Part shown: positions 10,101 to 19,958 of the stretch, one piece after another
How the letters are laid out: each line of letters begins with the position of its first letter
How positions within the stretch are numbered: position 1 is the stretch's first letter
Assembly: GCA_963705155.1 (NCBI GenBank)
Contig: CAVPJC010000022.1
Coordinates: forward strand, 62,001-126,000
Direction: 5' to 3'
Source: CAVPJC01 sp963705155
GTDB taxonomy: Bacteria; Chloroflexota; Anaerolineae; Anaerolineales; UBA4823
Length of the DNA stretch: 64,000 nt
Program-made: the position numbers and the translations under genes
The notes under the pieces: generated by a model
The model's database searches: none
Told to the model about the DNA's origin: nothing
Seen by the model: the letters and a program-made list of their open reading frames with translations, nothing else

Positions 10101-12632
10101 TCCCGACGCCGGACACGACCTGGAGCCCCGAAGGGCCCGAACTGGATCCAGATCGGCACCGAGGGCGGCTTCCTGCCCGCTCCGGTGGTCGTCCCCGCCC
10201 AGCCCACCACCTGGATCACCGACCCGACCCGCTTCGACGTGGGCAACGTCGACCAGCACTCGCTGCTGCTGGCGCCGGCCGAGCGCGCCGACGTGATCGT
10301 CGACTTCTCGCAGTTCCGCGGCAAGACCCTGATCCTCTACAACGACGCGCCCGCCGCGTTCCCGGCCCGCGTCCCCGGCTACGACTACTACACCGGCGGC
10401 CCGGACCTGTCGCCCGTCCGGCGCCCCGACCACCCTGCCGGGCTACGGCCCCAACACCCGCACCATCATGCAGGTCAAGGTGTCGAACGCGGCGCCCGCG
10501 GTCGCATTCGACCGCCCGAACACCACCGCCGACCGCCTGGGCGCGCTCGATGACAGCCTTCGCCCACCACGACGGACGGCTCCGGCGTGTTCGAGTCCGG
10601 TCAGAACCCGATCATCGTCGGGCAGGCCGCCTACAACTCAGCCTACGGCACCAACTTCGCAGCCAGTGGCTGGTGCAACAGCCCCACCAACCCGACCGCC
10701 AAGTGCGACGGGTACGCGCGGATCTCGGAGCAGGGCGGCTGACCAGCTTCGAAGTTCGACACCCTGCGCGGCCCGCAGCTAAGATGCAGATCCCCTTGCA
10801 GCCGAAGGGCATCCACGACGAGATGAACTCGGCCAACTTCGACGAGTGGGGGCGCATGACCGCCAACATGGGTCTCGAAGCGCCGGGCGCCACACCGCTG
10901 CTGCAGAACATCATCCTCTACCCCTACGTGAACCCGGCCACCGAGATCCTGGACTCGACCGGGCTGCCCAGCAGCCTGGACGTGACCCCCATCTCCTCGG
11001 CGGCCGACGGGACCCAGATCTGGAAGATCACCCACAACGGGGTGGACACGCACCCGATCCACTTCCACCTGTACGACATGCAGGTGCTCAACCGGGTCGC
11101 CTGGGACAACATCATCATCCCGCCCGACCCGAATGAGCTGGGCTGGAAGGACACCGTCCGGGTCAGCCCGCTCCAGGACACCTATCGTGGCGGTGCGGCC
11201 GATCGTGCCGGCGCTCCCGTTCGCCGTCCCCGACAGCATACGCCCGCTCAACCCGATGATGCCCATCGGCGCCAGGGGCGCACAGAACGGCGTCAACGGG
11301 ACTGAAGCCGGGTTCAACAACACCGACGCCAACGGCAACCCCATCGCGCCGATCGTCAATGAGATCGACCAACTTCTTCTGGGAGTACGTCTGGCACTGC
11401 CACATCCTGAGCCATGAAGAGATGGACATGATGCGACCGGTGTCGGTATTCGTGCCACGGGCGCTGCCTGACGCACCCGTGCTCACGTTCACCCGGGCAG
11501 CGTCATCCTCAACTGGACCGACGGCACGCCGGTCAACTACGCCGATCCCACCACCTGGGGCAACCCCAAGAACGAGATCGGTTTCCGGATCGAACGAGCC
11601 ATCGGTCTAGGACCTTTGTCGACAATCGGAACCGCTCTGGCGAACGCTACCACCTACACCGACAACTGACCGTCAGTACCCTGGCATCCTATCAATACCG
11701 CGTCATCGCCTACAACGCCGCCGGCGATTCGCTATCGAACACCGTCGGATCGGCGTAGTTCTCCACCGCCAGCGGCCCCCACCAATCTGGTCGCTGCCAT
11801 GCTGCCCGGACGCAGTCGGCTTGACCTGGACCGATAACGCTACCAACGAGACCGGCTTCAATGTTGAGCGCGCCGTCTGACGGGTGGGATAACCGGCTGC
11901 ATTCGCCAGCATCGCATCAGTGGCTGTGGATGTCGTCGCCTATAACGATACGACCATCTGCCTAACACAACCTATGCCTACCGGGTACTCCGCCTTCAAC
12001 GCGATGGCGTCTCGCCGATGTCCAACGTGGTCACCGTCATCATACCGGCAGCGCCGGCAGTGCCGACCAACCTGGTTACAACCCTGCAAGTTGGTCCGCA
12101 GGTCCGGCTGGTCTTCACGGATAACGCCACCACCGAAACAGGTTTCCTTGTCGAACGCAGCGATAACGGTGGAGCTTTCGCTTCGATCGCGACCCTCCCG
12201 GCGCAACAACACCGGCAACGTGACCTACACCGACACAACGGTCGCCTTCGGTAACGCCTATGCCTACCGTGTGGTGGCTTTGAACGGGGCAGGCCGCTCG
12301 GCTTACACCAACACGGCTGGCTGCAAATCTCAACGCTCCCCTGGCCCCGTCCAATTTGACGGCAACCGCTGGCAAGAAACGGCAATACCGATACTGTCAC
12401 GCTGAATTGGACGGACAACTCCAACAACGAAACCAGTTTCGCAATCCAGCGCGCCAGCGACGTCGACCTTCACGGTTGGCCTGGCTACCCAAACAGTAGC
12501 CGCCAACTCCACGACGCGTGAAGAAAACTGACCGCGGAACGCAACCCTTTACTATCGTATCCGAGCGGTCACAACATCACTGGCGCATCCGCATGGGTAA
12601 ACGCCAGCCCGTTCCCTGTCGTCACACCATAA
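7149..12632 (+). CDS. Giant secreted multicopper oxidase with Gly-x-Gly-Tyr repeats and fibronectin III-like tail, heavily frameshifted
   Basis: Extracellular multicopper oxidase of roughly 1,800 residues, far longer than the usual 500-600. It begins with a Sec signal peptide (residues 1-32) and an N-terminal beta region. Five or six repeats of about 38 residues follow (7,940-8,640) with the pattern G-x-G-Y-x-x-x-P-T-V-x-I. The oxidase core starts at KKFVDTLPGLG (near 8,650). All four copper motifs are present: HLHG (near 9,247), HDHAWG (near 9,433), HPIHFH (near 11,053) and HCHILSHEEMDMM (near 11,397), so the type 1, 2 and 3 sites with an axial Met can form. The C-terminus (11,480-12,620) carries three or four fibronectin III-like units of the N-x-T-x-Y-x-Y-R-V type. 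More than 20 mostly one-base insertions break the frame. A good Shine-Dalgarno (AAGGAG) precedes ATG 7149. Closest activity type is laccase/CotA/bilirubin oxidase; the substrate is unknown, and Cu(I) or Mn(II) oxidation is possible. Confidence 0.8.
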
Positions 12633-12643
12633 GTCCAACCACC

Positions 12644-12677
12644 GTATTGGGGGAGGGAGTAAACCCTCCCCCAATAC
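12644..12677 (+). terminator. Strong hairpin after the multicopper oxidase gene
   Basis: A perfect 14-bp inverted repeat (GTATTGGGGGAGGG at 12644-12657 and its complement at 12664-12677) with a 6-base loop, 12 bases after the oxidase stop. No T run follows on either strand, so it may stop transcription less efficiently or protect mRNA 3' ends. It lies between convergent genes. Confidence 0.6.
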
Positions 12678-12776
12678 CCACTTGGAATACCGGCTGACTC
12701 AAAAGATAAATCATTCACCTGGATATAAAAGCTCGCATGGCTGAAGCGCCGGGTTACGGTGTGCTTCCGGGGGCGC

Positions 12777-13091
12777 TCAGGCGGACCCCAGCCCGGCATT
12801 GCGGGCTTTTATAATCGCTTCGGCGCGATCGCTGACGTACAGCTTGGTAAAAATATCGCTCACCCGGTTGCGCACGGTTTTAACGCTGAGTGACAAACGC
12901 TCGGCGATCGCCGGATTGGTCAGCCCCTGGGCGAGCAGCTCCAGCACTTCGCGTTCCCGTTCGGTCAGCTCCGGAAAGGCTTCCACTGCCGGCGGCTGGT
13001 TGAAGTGCTGCATGATCCGCCGGGCGATGCTCGGGCTGAAGATCGCTTCGCCGCTGGCAACGGAACGGATTGTCCGCAGGGCGTCCATCAA
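12777..13091 (-). pseudogene. LuxR-type response-regulator remnant (HTH only, receiver domain lost)
   Basis: About 100 residues comprising the linker (LRTIRSVASGEAIFSP) and a complete LuxR/GerE helix-turn-helix (LTEREREVLELLAQGLTNPA). NarL-type regulators carry a receiver domain of about 120 residues before this linker. Only about 57 bases separate it from the preceding gene's stop, and they hold a short out-of-frame echo of a receiver end (AGYLSAQ). The receiver has therefore been deleted, or the gene is a stand-alone HTH starting at TTG/ATG 13086-13091. No ribosome binding site is evident. It is last in the operon with the two genes upstream. Confidence 0.6.
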
Positions 13092-13147
13092 TGCACACGG
13101 GTTGGGGGGAGTATTGTGCGCTAAGATAACCGGCCAGGGCTCGGCCG

Positions 13148-13366
13148 TCAGGCGCTGTTCGAAGTTTGTTCTCCGATGTTGATTGATAAGAGTATTACCC
13201 CCAGGTCGCGCAGTTTGGCGATCAAGCCGTACAGGGCGGCTTGATCTGGGATCGAGCCGGTCAGGATGGTTTCATTCTGCTCAGTATGGGTCATGGTGAA
13301 GCCATCCAGCCATTCGACCCATTGCTGGTCAAGATGTTCCCTTAGGCGTATCACCACGGACTGCAT
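13148..13366 (-). CDS. Conserved-looking small protein of unknown function
   Basis: 72 residues starting at ATG 13364-13366 with GGAGAAG 5' of it. The protein appears to be a compact alpha/beta domain: N-terminal helix (REHLDQQWVEWLDG), a strand pair (ETILTGSI) and a C-terminal helix and strand (LIAKLRDLGVILLSINI). The ILTG...DQAALYGLIAKLRDLG...L pattern resembles small beta-alpha-beta proteins seen near membrane or regulatory genes in Chloroflexota, but I cannot name a family. It lies 72 bases after the CN-hydrolase gene on the same strand, so co-transcription is likely. Confidence 0.6.
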   Translation of the reverse strand: MQSVVIRLREHLDQQWVEWLDGFTMTHTEQNETILTGSIPDQAALYGLIAKLRDLGVILLSINIGEQTSNSA

Positions 13367-13438
13367 TGTGCTTCTCCGATCTTCAAAGGGTCTGGCATCC
13401 AGCAGGCCTCGCAAGAAACCCGCCGGATGCCCGGAAGA

Positions 13439-14991
13439 TTACGGATGGTTATATGTTGTGTTCTGTGCAGCTTTGCGGGCCTGCTTTTCCGTCACCGACT
13501 GGAAGACCATAAAGAAGATAAAGCCTGCCAGCGAAACCCAGCCGAGGATATCGCCCAGGTAGGTGTAAGGCGCTTTGCTCTGACCACCAGTTGTCACATC
13601 CCCTACCAGGATGAGGCGTGAGCCGTGGATGTCGGTATCCAGCGCCACAATGCTGCCATCCGGGTTGAAGATGCCTGAGACGCTTGCCACGCCGCTGATC
13701 ACTACCGCGGTGCGGTTTTCCACGGCGCGAAACAGAGCGTTGGTCCAGGCCTGCTCACCGAACCCCCCGAATTCACGGTAAGGGGCCGCGATGATCTGTG
13801 CGCCGCCGGCAGCCAGTTTGCGGGCCACGTCAGTGTAATTGGCGTCGTGGCAAATCAGGCTTGCCAGCCGCCCGAGGGCGTATCAAAGACCGGGAAGGCG
13901 CCCGCCGAGGGTGTGGGCGGCTCGCCGATGGCCCAGGTGTGGAACTTGCCATACACCTGGGAAAATTCGCCGTCAGGCGAGAGCAGGACGGCTTCGTTGC
14001 GCCAGGGCTGGCCCTCAATCGAGACAATGTAGGTGAGGAAGAAGTAAGCGCCGGTCTCTTTTGCCAGCGTGCGAAATTGGCCGGTGTATTCCACCTGCGG
14101 GTCGAAGTTGAACATCATTTCAGGGGTGTAAATGATCTGAGCGCCCTGCGCGGCGGCTTCACGCGCCTGCTGAGCGAAGGTATCAAAGCGCACCTGCGAT
14201 GTGTTCAGGGTGTCCTGGTGTGCAGGCAGCGGGAAATTCGGCCGCAGCGATGCCACACGAATTTTCGGCAGGTCTGCCGGTTGTGTGTTCAGGATGACCA
14301 GCGAGATGCCAACCCAGACCACCAGGGCAATACCCAGCCCTGCCAGCCAGCGTCTTGTGGTGCGCTCTTCCACTGGGGCGACATCTGCGGCGGTCCATCT
14401 GCGGTCGAGCAAGAGCATGGCGCCCAGAGCCAGTGCGTAGTTGCACAGAATGATCACCAGATTCAGCCCGTAAACGCTGAAAATTGAGACGGGTTGGATC
14501 AACCACGGCTGGGTGGCCTGCGTATAGCCGATAAACGCGCTGGTGGCGATCACCGGAATGAACGTGGCGCGAATCATCTCAAAACCGACCCAGGCCAGCG
14601 TACCCTGTAAGACGAACCAGCGGTAATGCGTCAATTCGTGAAACTTGCGATCTTTGGAGATGAAGAAGTTTAGAATGGCGATCAAGAAGCCGAGGTATTG
14701 GAAGAACGGTCCATTCTCCGGGCCAAATAAACGCGCCAGAAAAGGCCCCAGCCAGATGCCTGAGTACAGAGCCGATGCCAGGCTCGTCCACTTTGCCGGT
14801 AAAAACCGGTACTGGGCCAGCAGGCCCGGTACTAGCGCAACCCATGCAAGAGGCCACAGGCCGTAAGGTGGGAACGCCAACAGCAGCATCACGCCGCTCA
14901 CAGCCGAAAGGACGACACCCACCGCAAAGCGGTAGGTGGTCACCTGCTCTGTCAGCCTGGATTGAATTTTGATATTGGATAAGGTGGTCAT
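13439..14991 (-). CDS. Carbon-nitrogen hydrolase / apolipoprotein N-acyltransferase-like membrane protein (frameshifted)
   Basis: About 518 residues. The N-terminal third has six or so membrane helices as in Lnt, followed by a periplasmic nitrilase-superfamily domain. The catalytic triad is visible: Glu in IYTPEMMF (near 14,120), Lys in VYGKFHTW (near 13,950) and Cys in LICHDANY (near 13,845). A C-terminal helix (GWVSLAGFIFFMVF) ends the protein. True Lnt transfers an acyl chain to the N-terminal Cys of lipoproteins; the fold and triad fit, but paralogues with other amide substrates exist. The start is ATG 14989-14991 behind AAGGAGG. One base is missing near 13,855, and the frame is otherwise intact. 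Confidence 0.75.
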
Positions 14992-15295
14992 TTGATCCTC
15001 CTTCCTTTTGCTCGTTTTGCCTGTGGCTTTCAGATACTTGTCCTGGACACGATCGCCAGTTTGGGGCACACATCATACGCAACCGTTCCAATACCACTAT
15101 ATGGCTTTATGGGTTATGTGTCATCTGCCAGATGGTAGATTCGGGGGGTTGATTTGGGGGTTTAACGCAAGAAAGACTTGCTCGAAAAATAAGGGCGCAG
15201 CGGGTAATAACCCGATCGACGCCGAAATTGAGCCGCTGCGCCCCTATCCATTGTGCCGGTTTTGGATTCCGCCTCAATTTCATGCGGCGAAGTGG
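14992..15295. other. Intergenic region between two minus-strand genes
   Basis: About 300 bases with no plausible gene. The right end holds the terminator of the MalT-type regulator. The left end should contain the promoter of the CN-hydrolase gene; a possible -10 (TATGAT on the minus strand, near 15,072-15,077) is the only candidate I see, without a matching -35. Confidence 0.4.
15185..15243 (-). terminator. Intrinsic terminator of the MalT-type regulator gene
   Basis: On the minus strand, GGGCGCAGCGG (15,233-15,243) pairs with CCGCTGCGCCC (15,193-15,203) across a 29-base loop, which itself contains CGGGT/ACCCG. The stem is followed by TTATTTTT. It begins about 50 bases after the regulator stop. 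Confidence 0.7.
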
Positions 15296-17901
15296 TCAGA
15301 TAAGATTGAGTTCTTTGGCGTGTGTGGCGGCCTCGGTGCGGTTGCGAACCCCCAGCTTGCCGCACAGGTTGTGAATATGCGTTTTGGCTGTGCCCGGGCT
15401 GATGATCAGCTGCCTGGCAATTTCCCGGTTGGAAAGCCCGGCTGTCACCAGGCGCAGCACTTCCAGCTCACGCTCGCTCAACGGCTCCACCAGCGGCAAT
15501 GTTGACGCCGCGGACGTCTTGCGGGACTCGCCGAACGCACCCAGAATTTGCCCGACGTATTCCGGCGCGACCCCCGCCGGGCGGATTCTTGTAAGAGCGG
15601 CAGCACGGCGTGGCCTTCATCCACGTAAGCCCGGATGAAGCCCTCTGCCTGCGATGAGCTCAGCGCTTCTTTCAGGAAATCCAGGGCGGCTTCTCGATCG
15701 TCTGCTGCCAGGGCTTGCAGGATGCGGATGGCGACCAGGGCGTATCCCCAGCCGGCCTGCGAGGCCTTTGCAGAGCACTCTCTGAGCAATTCTCTGGCAG
15801 CGAGCCCCTTACTTTGGGCAATCAGCAGGCGCGGATGAACCAATCCAACAAAACGATAGAAAGAGTGTGCATCGATATCTTCTTCCATCTGCGCGACCCA
15901 ATGGGCGGCGGTGTGGATGTCCCCCATTGCCAGGGCGATCTGCGCGTGACAGGCCGCGCTGCGCGCCTGCGTGGCAGGGTTGAAGGCGCGCGAGAGCTTA
16001 TGCGCTATCTCGACTTCAGCCAGGGCGCCGCCTCCGTTTCCGTGCGCCAGCAGGAGATATGCCTTCAGCAGGTGACCGGAATTTTGGAATTCCACATTTC
16101 CGCTCAGCAGGCAAAGCTCCAGGCCTTTATCTAAATGCTCCTCCGCCTTCTCCAGGTGGTTCCATTCGTAATAAATGCTGTGCAGGTCGTAATACGCCAG
16201 AGCCAGGATGGGCACCTGACCACCCTCCTGAATGATCTGCCGGTACATCTGTTCAGCCCGCCGCAGCTCCCCCCGGGAGGCCAGGGTGCGGGCGAGAAAG
16301 ATCCTGGCTGTCAGCAGCGCATAAAGGTTGCCGCTGCGCCGGGCGCCATCCACCACGCCGTTCAAAACCTGCTGCGCTTCGTGGAGACGACCGGTATGCC
16401 AGTAGACCAGTCCCAGGTTTAACAGCAGTATTCCGCGCATCGGATTGGCGTCCGCCGGTAGGAGCGCCAGGGCTTGTTCAGATTTCTCGATGGCGCGGGG
16501 GTTGTCTCCTTTGCCGCGCGCCACGTAAGCCTGCGCCGCGGCCACCTGCCCCATCAGGGGCGGTATCGAGCCTGCCATCGCTTCGATCCTGGTTAACAGC
16601 CCTTCCGCTGGATCAAATCTGCCCAAAAGGGCCAGCGCCCAGGCGTAGCTGAGCCCCAGCGCTGGTTGTGGTGCAATTACCTCATCCGGCATCTTTTCAA
16701 ACCACCCGATCAGCGTCACCAGTTCCCCCCGTTTGAGAAGGGCGTCACCTGCCTGCCCAACCAGCCGCGCACCGCGATTCCAATCCTTTATCTCCAGGGT
16801 ATGCTCGACGGCTTCGGCAAGATAGCCCTGGGCCTCATACCATTGGCTGGCTTTATGGTGAAGGGCGACCTCAAGAGAATGATCCAGGGAGCGCAAACGC
16901 TGGCGCAGCAGCTCGGAAAACAGGTTGTGATAGCGGTACCAGAGGCGCGACTGGTCGAGCGGGATAATGAACAGATTGGCCTGCTCCATGCGCTCGAGCA
17001 GCGCCTGGCTGTTGGCGATTTCTGCCACCGCATCACACAACGGGCCGGAAAGCTGCTCCAGGATGGAGGTCTTGAGCAGGAAGTCTTTCACTTCCGGAGT
17101 TTGCCGCTCAAAGACTTCTTCGATCAGGTAATCCAGGATAAAACGGCTGCTGCCGGTAAACGCCTGGATGAAACCGGTCAGGTCATCTCGTCCTTGCATC
17201 GAGAGAGCTGCCAGCTGCAGACCCGCGATCCAGCCTTCGGTGCGGCGCTCCAGCGCGGCTATGTCTTCTCTGCTGAGCGATATCCCCGTGATACGTCGCA
17301 AAAAATCCCTGCATTCTTCCAGCGAGAAACGCAGATCATCCTGGCGGATCTCGACGACCTGCCCCCTGGCGCGGAATCGTGATATTGGAAGGAGAGGATC
17401 TGCGCGTGTAATCAGCACCAGGTGCATGTGGGCGGGCTGATGTTCCAGTAAAAAGGCAATCTGCTGGTGGATGTCCGGGTTGTGGATGACGTGATAATCG
17501 TCCAGCACCAGAGTCAAGGCCTCGGGGGTTGGCGCGACGGCGTTGATGATGGCGGTCACCGCAGCCTCATTGAAGGCGGGTTGAGGAGATTGGGACGTCG
17601 CCTCGATGCTTCCGGGGATCTTCCCGATGACTCCTTCTAATGCGGTGATGAGATAAGCCAGAAAGCGGGCCGGGTCGTTATCGCCCTCATCCAGCGAAAG
17701 CCAGGCGGATCGGGTTTGCAGTCCTTGCAGCCATTCGCTGACCAGGGTGGTCTTGCCATAGCCGGCAGGAGCCGAAACCAGAGAAAATTTCCGGCCCGGA
17801 TGCTGACCTTCATCCAACTTTTGGGTCAGGCGCTGGCGCGCCACCAGGTTGGACCGCGCCATTGGGGCGCAAAGCTTGGTAACCAGGAGGTTATTGATCA
17901 A
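15296..17901 (-). CDS. MalT-type LuxR-family ATP-dependent transcriptional regulator (STAND ATPase)
   Basis: Large cytosolic regulator of about 870 residues. It has an N-terminal STAND/NB-ARC ATPase with Walker A (SAPAGYGKTTL, about residue 45) and Walker B (LTLVLDDYHVI), a winged-helix and TPR-like helical region (about 330-780), and a C-terminal LuxR helix-turn-helix (LSERELEVLRLVTAGLSNRE). MalT-like proteins use inducer and ATP binding to oligomerise and activate target promoters. One frame break near 15,580 separates the HTH from the rest. I chose TTG 17899-17901 as start because AGGAGG lies 5 bases upstream; an alternative GTG at 17,920 would bury that site. The gene is divergent from a cytochrome gene across a 345-base region holding palindromes. 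Its effector is unknown. Confidence 0.82.
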
Positions 17902-17940
17902 AACCACCTCCTTCCTGAGCACAAACCGATAACTAAGAAC

Positions 17941-18030
17941 CTATCCGAAAATTGGATGATTGGCGTTTTGGGTGTGCTGCGGCGAAGCCGCAGCACACCC
18001 AAAACGCCTTCCTCCCGAATTTTAGGATAG
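17941..18030. repeat. 90-bp MITE-like palindromic element
   Basis: A perfect 22-bp inverted repeat (17,962-17,983 and 17,987-18,008) around a GAA loop is nested within imperfect terminal inverted repeats CTATCCGAAAATTGG / CTATCCTAAAATTCG (left end 17,941, right end 18,030 read in reverse). The whole unit folds as one long hairpin. It sits in the divergent regulatory region and has no coding capacity, which is typical of a miniature inverted-repeat transposable element or a REP-like dispersed repeat. Confidence 0.65.
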
Positions 18031-18037
18031 ACACTAA

Positions 18038-18099
18038 ATCAATCGTTGGGAATGATTGATCTAAGTATAGCAAATTTTTATCTTATGATATCAATCATT
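18038..18099. promoter_or_regulatory. Operator-like palindromes in the divergent region
   Basis: ATCAATCGTT (18,038-18,047), a GGG spacer and AATGATTGAT (18,051-18,060) form a near-perfect inverted repeat (9 of 10). A further exact partner, ATCAATCATT, lies at 18,090-18,099. The three half-sites stand between the regulator gene and the promoter of the cytochrome gene, so they are candidate binding sites for the MalT-type regulator or another factor. Confidence 0.45.
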
Positions 18100-18127
18100 G
18101 CAATCAGGGATGTCTAAAGGACGAATA

Positions 18128-18136
18128 TGTTATAAT
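18128..18136 (+). promoter_or_regulatory. Extended -10 promoter for the diheme cytochrome gene
   Basis: TGTTATAAT matches an extended -10 (TGnTATAAT) and lies 110 bases upstream of the cytochrome start. The -35 region is poor, as is common with extended -10 promoters. Confidence 0.5.
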
Positions 18137-18246
18137 AGACAAAGATTATCCTATTTAGGCAATGCTCTGAGTCTTTTTCATCATGGATCCAAAGTCCATC
18201 CGAGGGCGGTAATTCGTTATTCCAGATACCAGAGGGAGAAAAAATC

Positions 18247-19134
18247 ATGAAAAAGCTGTTTAAATGGATCGGCATTTTTATTGCTGGGCTCTTAGGATTA
18301 GCCGTGGTAGTGCTCGCCGGGATGTATATCAGCACCGGCATGCGTATCAATAAAAACTACTCGAATTCAGCCCGAGCCGGTTGCCATACCGACCGATGCA
18401 GCCAGCCTGGCGACCGGCAAACATTGGGCAGAGATGCACTGCCAGCTCTGCCACGGCGAAGACCTGGGCGGCGGCCCCTTCTTCGAGGATCCGATGATCG
18501 GGTATGTGGATGCTTCCAACCTGACCTCCGGCAAAGGCGGGGTTGGCTCGGTTTATACCGATGCCGACTGGGTGCGGGCGATCCGCCATGGGGTCAAGAT
18601 AAACGGCAAGTCGGTCTTTATCATGCCGGCCAATGATTTCTATTATCTCAACGATGCCGATCTGGGCGGGATCATCGCTTATGTGAAAAGCGTCCCACCC
18701 GTGGACCGTGAAATTCGTCGGCCCTACTTATCTCCAACGGCTCGAGGTTCTTGTATGCGATGGGCGCTTTTGGCGATCAGCTCTTTGCTGAAATCATTCA
18801 GCATGACGTGCGCCCACCCGCTCCGGCGCAGGGTGTGACGGTTGAATACGGCGGATACCTTGTCAAGGCGCATGGCTGTGAAACCTGCCATGGCGCAGAC
18901 CTCAGGGGCAAGCAGCCCGCCGAGCCCGGCTCCCCGTATGCACCCGACCTGACCCGGAAAGGCGAGCTCATCGGTTGGACAGAGGCCGATTTCTTCACGG
19001 CCTTGCGCACGGGCGTCAAACCGGGCGGGGATATGCTCAGCGAATCGATGCCCTGGAAGGGATTTGGCAAAATGACCGATGATGAGATAAAGGCGGTCTG
19101 GATGTACTTGCAAGCCCAGACTGGAGCCGAGTAA
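18247..19134 (+). CDS. Membrane-anchored diheme cytochrome c (frameshifted)
   Basis: About 295 residues: an N-terminal anchor helix (residues 10-32), then two c-type cytochrome domains outside the membrane. Heme sites are CQLCH (near 18,450) and CETCH (near 18,885), each followed by the family pattern GADL/GEDL and later by Met-containing loops (MPANDFY, SMPWKG) that could supply the sixth ligand. Breaks near 18,365 and 18,722 need repair. AGGGAGAAAA precedes the ATG. Its first domain is closely similar to that of the cytochrome at 54,403-55,311 (GKGG-G-x-x-YTD-DWVRA-RHGV). It probably passes electrons in a periplasmic chain; the partner is unknown. Confidence 0.82.
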
Positions 19135-19168
19135 TGAGGATCTCATCGGATTGACGCAGGACAATCCC

Positions 19169-19240
19169 ATGCTGTTAACATTGATCGGTTACGGTGGCAT
19201 CCTGTTGATTGCCTGGCTGATGATGTTCAAACCGTTCTAG
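19169..19240 (+). CDS. Putative 23-residue single-span membrane peptide
   Basis: An ATG-to-TAG frame encoding MLLTLIGYGGILLIAWLMMF plus three residues: almost entirely one hydrophobic helix ending in Lys-Pro-Phe. It fills most of the gap between the cytochrome gene (stop 19,134) and the next membrane-protein gene (start 19,255), on the same strand. A weak GCAGGA is placed before the ATG. Such tiny membrane peptides often accompany redox complexes (CydX, CcoQ-like). Function and expression are inferred. Confidence 0.4.
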   Translation: MLLTLIGYGGILLIAWLMMFKPF

Positions 19241-19254
19241 CATAAGAAGGCTGC

Positions 19255-19938
19255 ATGGCTGCATCTGTCGCTTATCAGAGTGTGCTCCGGGGTGCGTACC
19301 TCACCGCCCTGACCCTTTTTGGCGGAATGCTGCTGGGGGTGGCGGCAGGTCAATTTGTATTCGACCGGCTTCCCGGCCATGACACCTTCAACCCCAGCTC
19401 AATCCATGTGATCCTGGCAGCCACCCCGGTAATCCTGGGTCTTCTGGCAGGCAGCGCTGCCTGGGGAATTGCCATGGGGAGCATAGCACAAAACGGCAGC
19501 CGGCGGCGTATGGCGGCGGCAGGCATCCTGGGCTTTGTTCCCATCACGATCTTATGGCGTTTGCTCTGCTTAGGCTTGGAGCCCATAGCAGTGGAAAATT
19601 TTGGCGCCCGGGTTCCCATTCACCGGGTGTTCACCTTGTTTTTCGTCCCCACTGCCTTTTTGATCGCCGGTTTCAGCGCCTGGGTGATTGGCCTTGGGCT
19701 TCATGACCGGCGTATGGCCTGGAAACTCGGGTTGGGCGTTGGCCTGACCGCCGCGGCAGCCTTTTTGCTCATCAACCTGGGAATGGAAGCCGCCGGCTGG
19801 GTGGTGGGCGCGCCGAATGCGGCGGAACGCCTCACCATGTTGACCGTGATGTTCGCCGGAGACCTGGGTGCGGCGCTGGCAGGCGGCGGATTGATGGGCT
19901 GGATATTGTCCCAATGGAAATTGGATAGCATGTCTTGA
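19255..19938 (+). CDS. Polytopic membrane protein of unknown function
   Basis: 227 residues with about six predicted membrane helices (first at residues 12-35, last near the C-terminus) and short loops. No Cys or His clusters or recognised motifs. AAGAAGG precedes the ATG. It follows a diheme cytochrome gene and precedes a flavoprotein gene (gap 20 bases) on the same strand, which suggests one operon and possibly a role in membrane redox chemistry, but I do not recognise the family. Confidence 0.65.
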   Translation: MAASVAYQSVLRGAYLTALTLFGGMLLGVAAGQFVFDRLPGHDTFNPSSIHVILAATPVILGLLAGSAAWGIAMGSIAQNGSRRRMAAAGILGFVPITILWRLLCLGLEPIAVENFGARVPIHRVFTLFFVPTAFLIAGFSAWVIGLGLHDRRMAWKLGLGVGLTAAAAFLLINLGMEAAGWVVGAPNAAERLTMLTVMFAGDLGAALAGGGLMGWILSQWKLDSMS

Positions 19939-19958
19939 TGGGTCGATGAGGATCTGGT

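Noticed and set aside
7149..12632. The oxidase region read as many separate small genes
   Set aside because: Each fragment continues the same conserved protein in the next frame; copper motifs occur in the right order.
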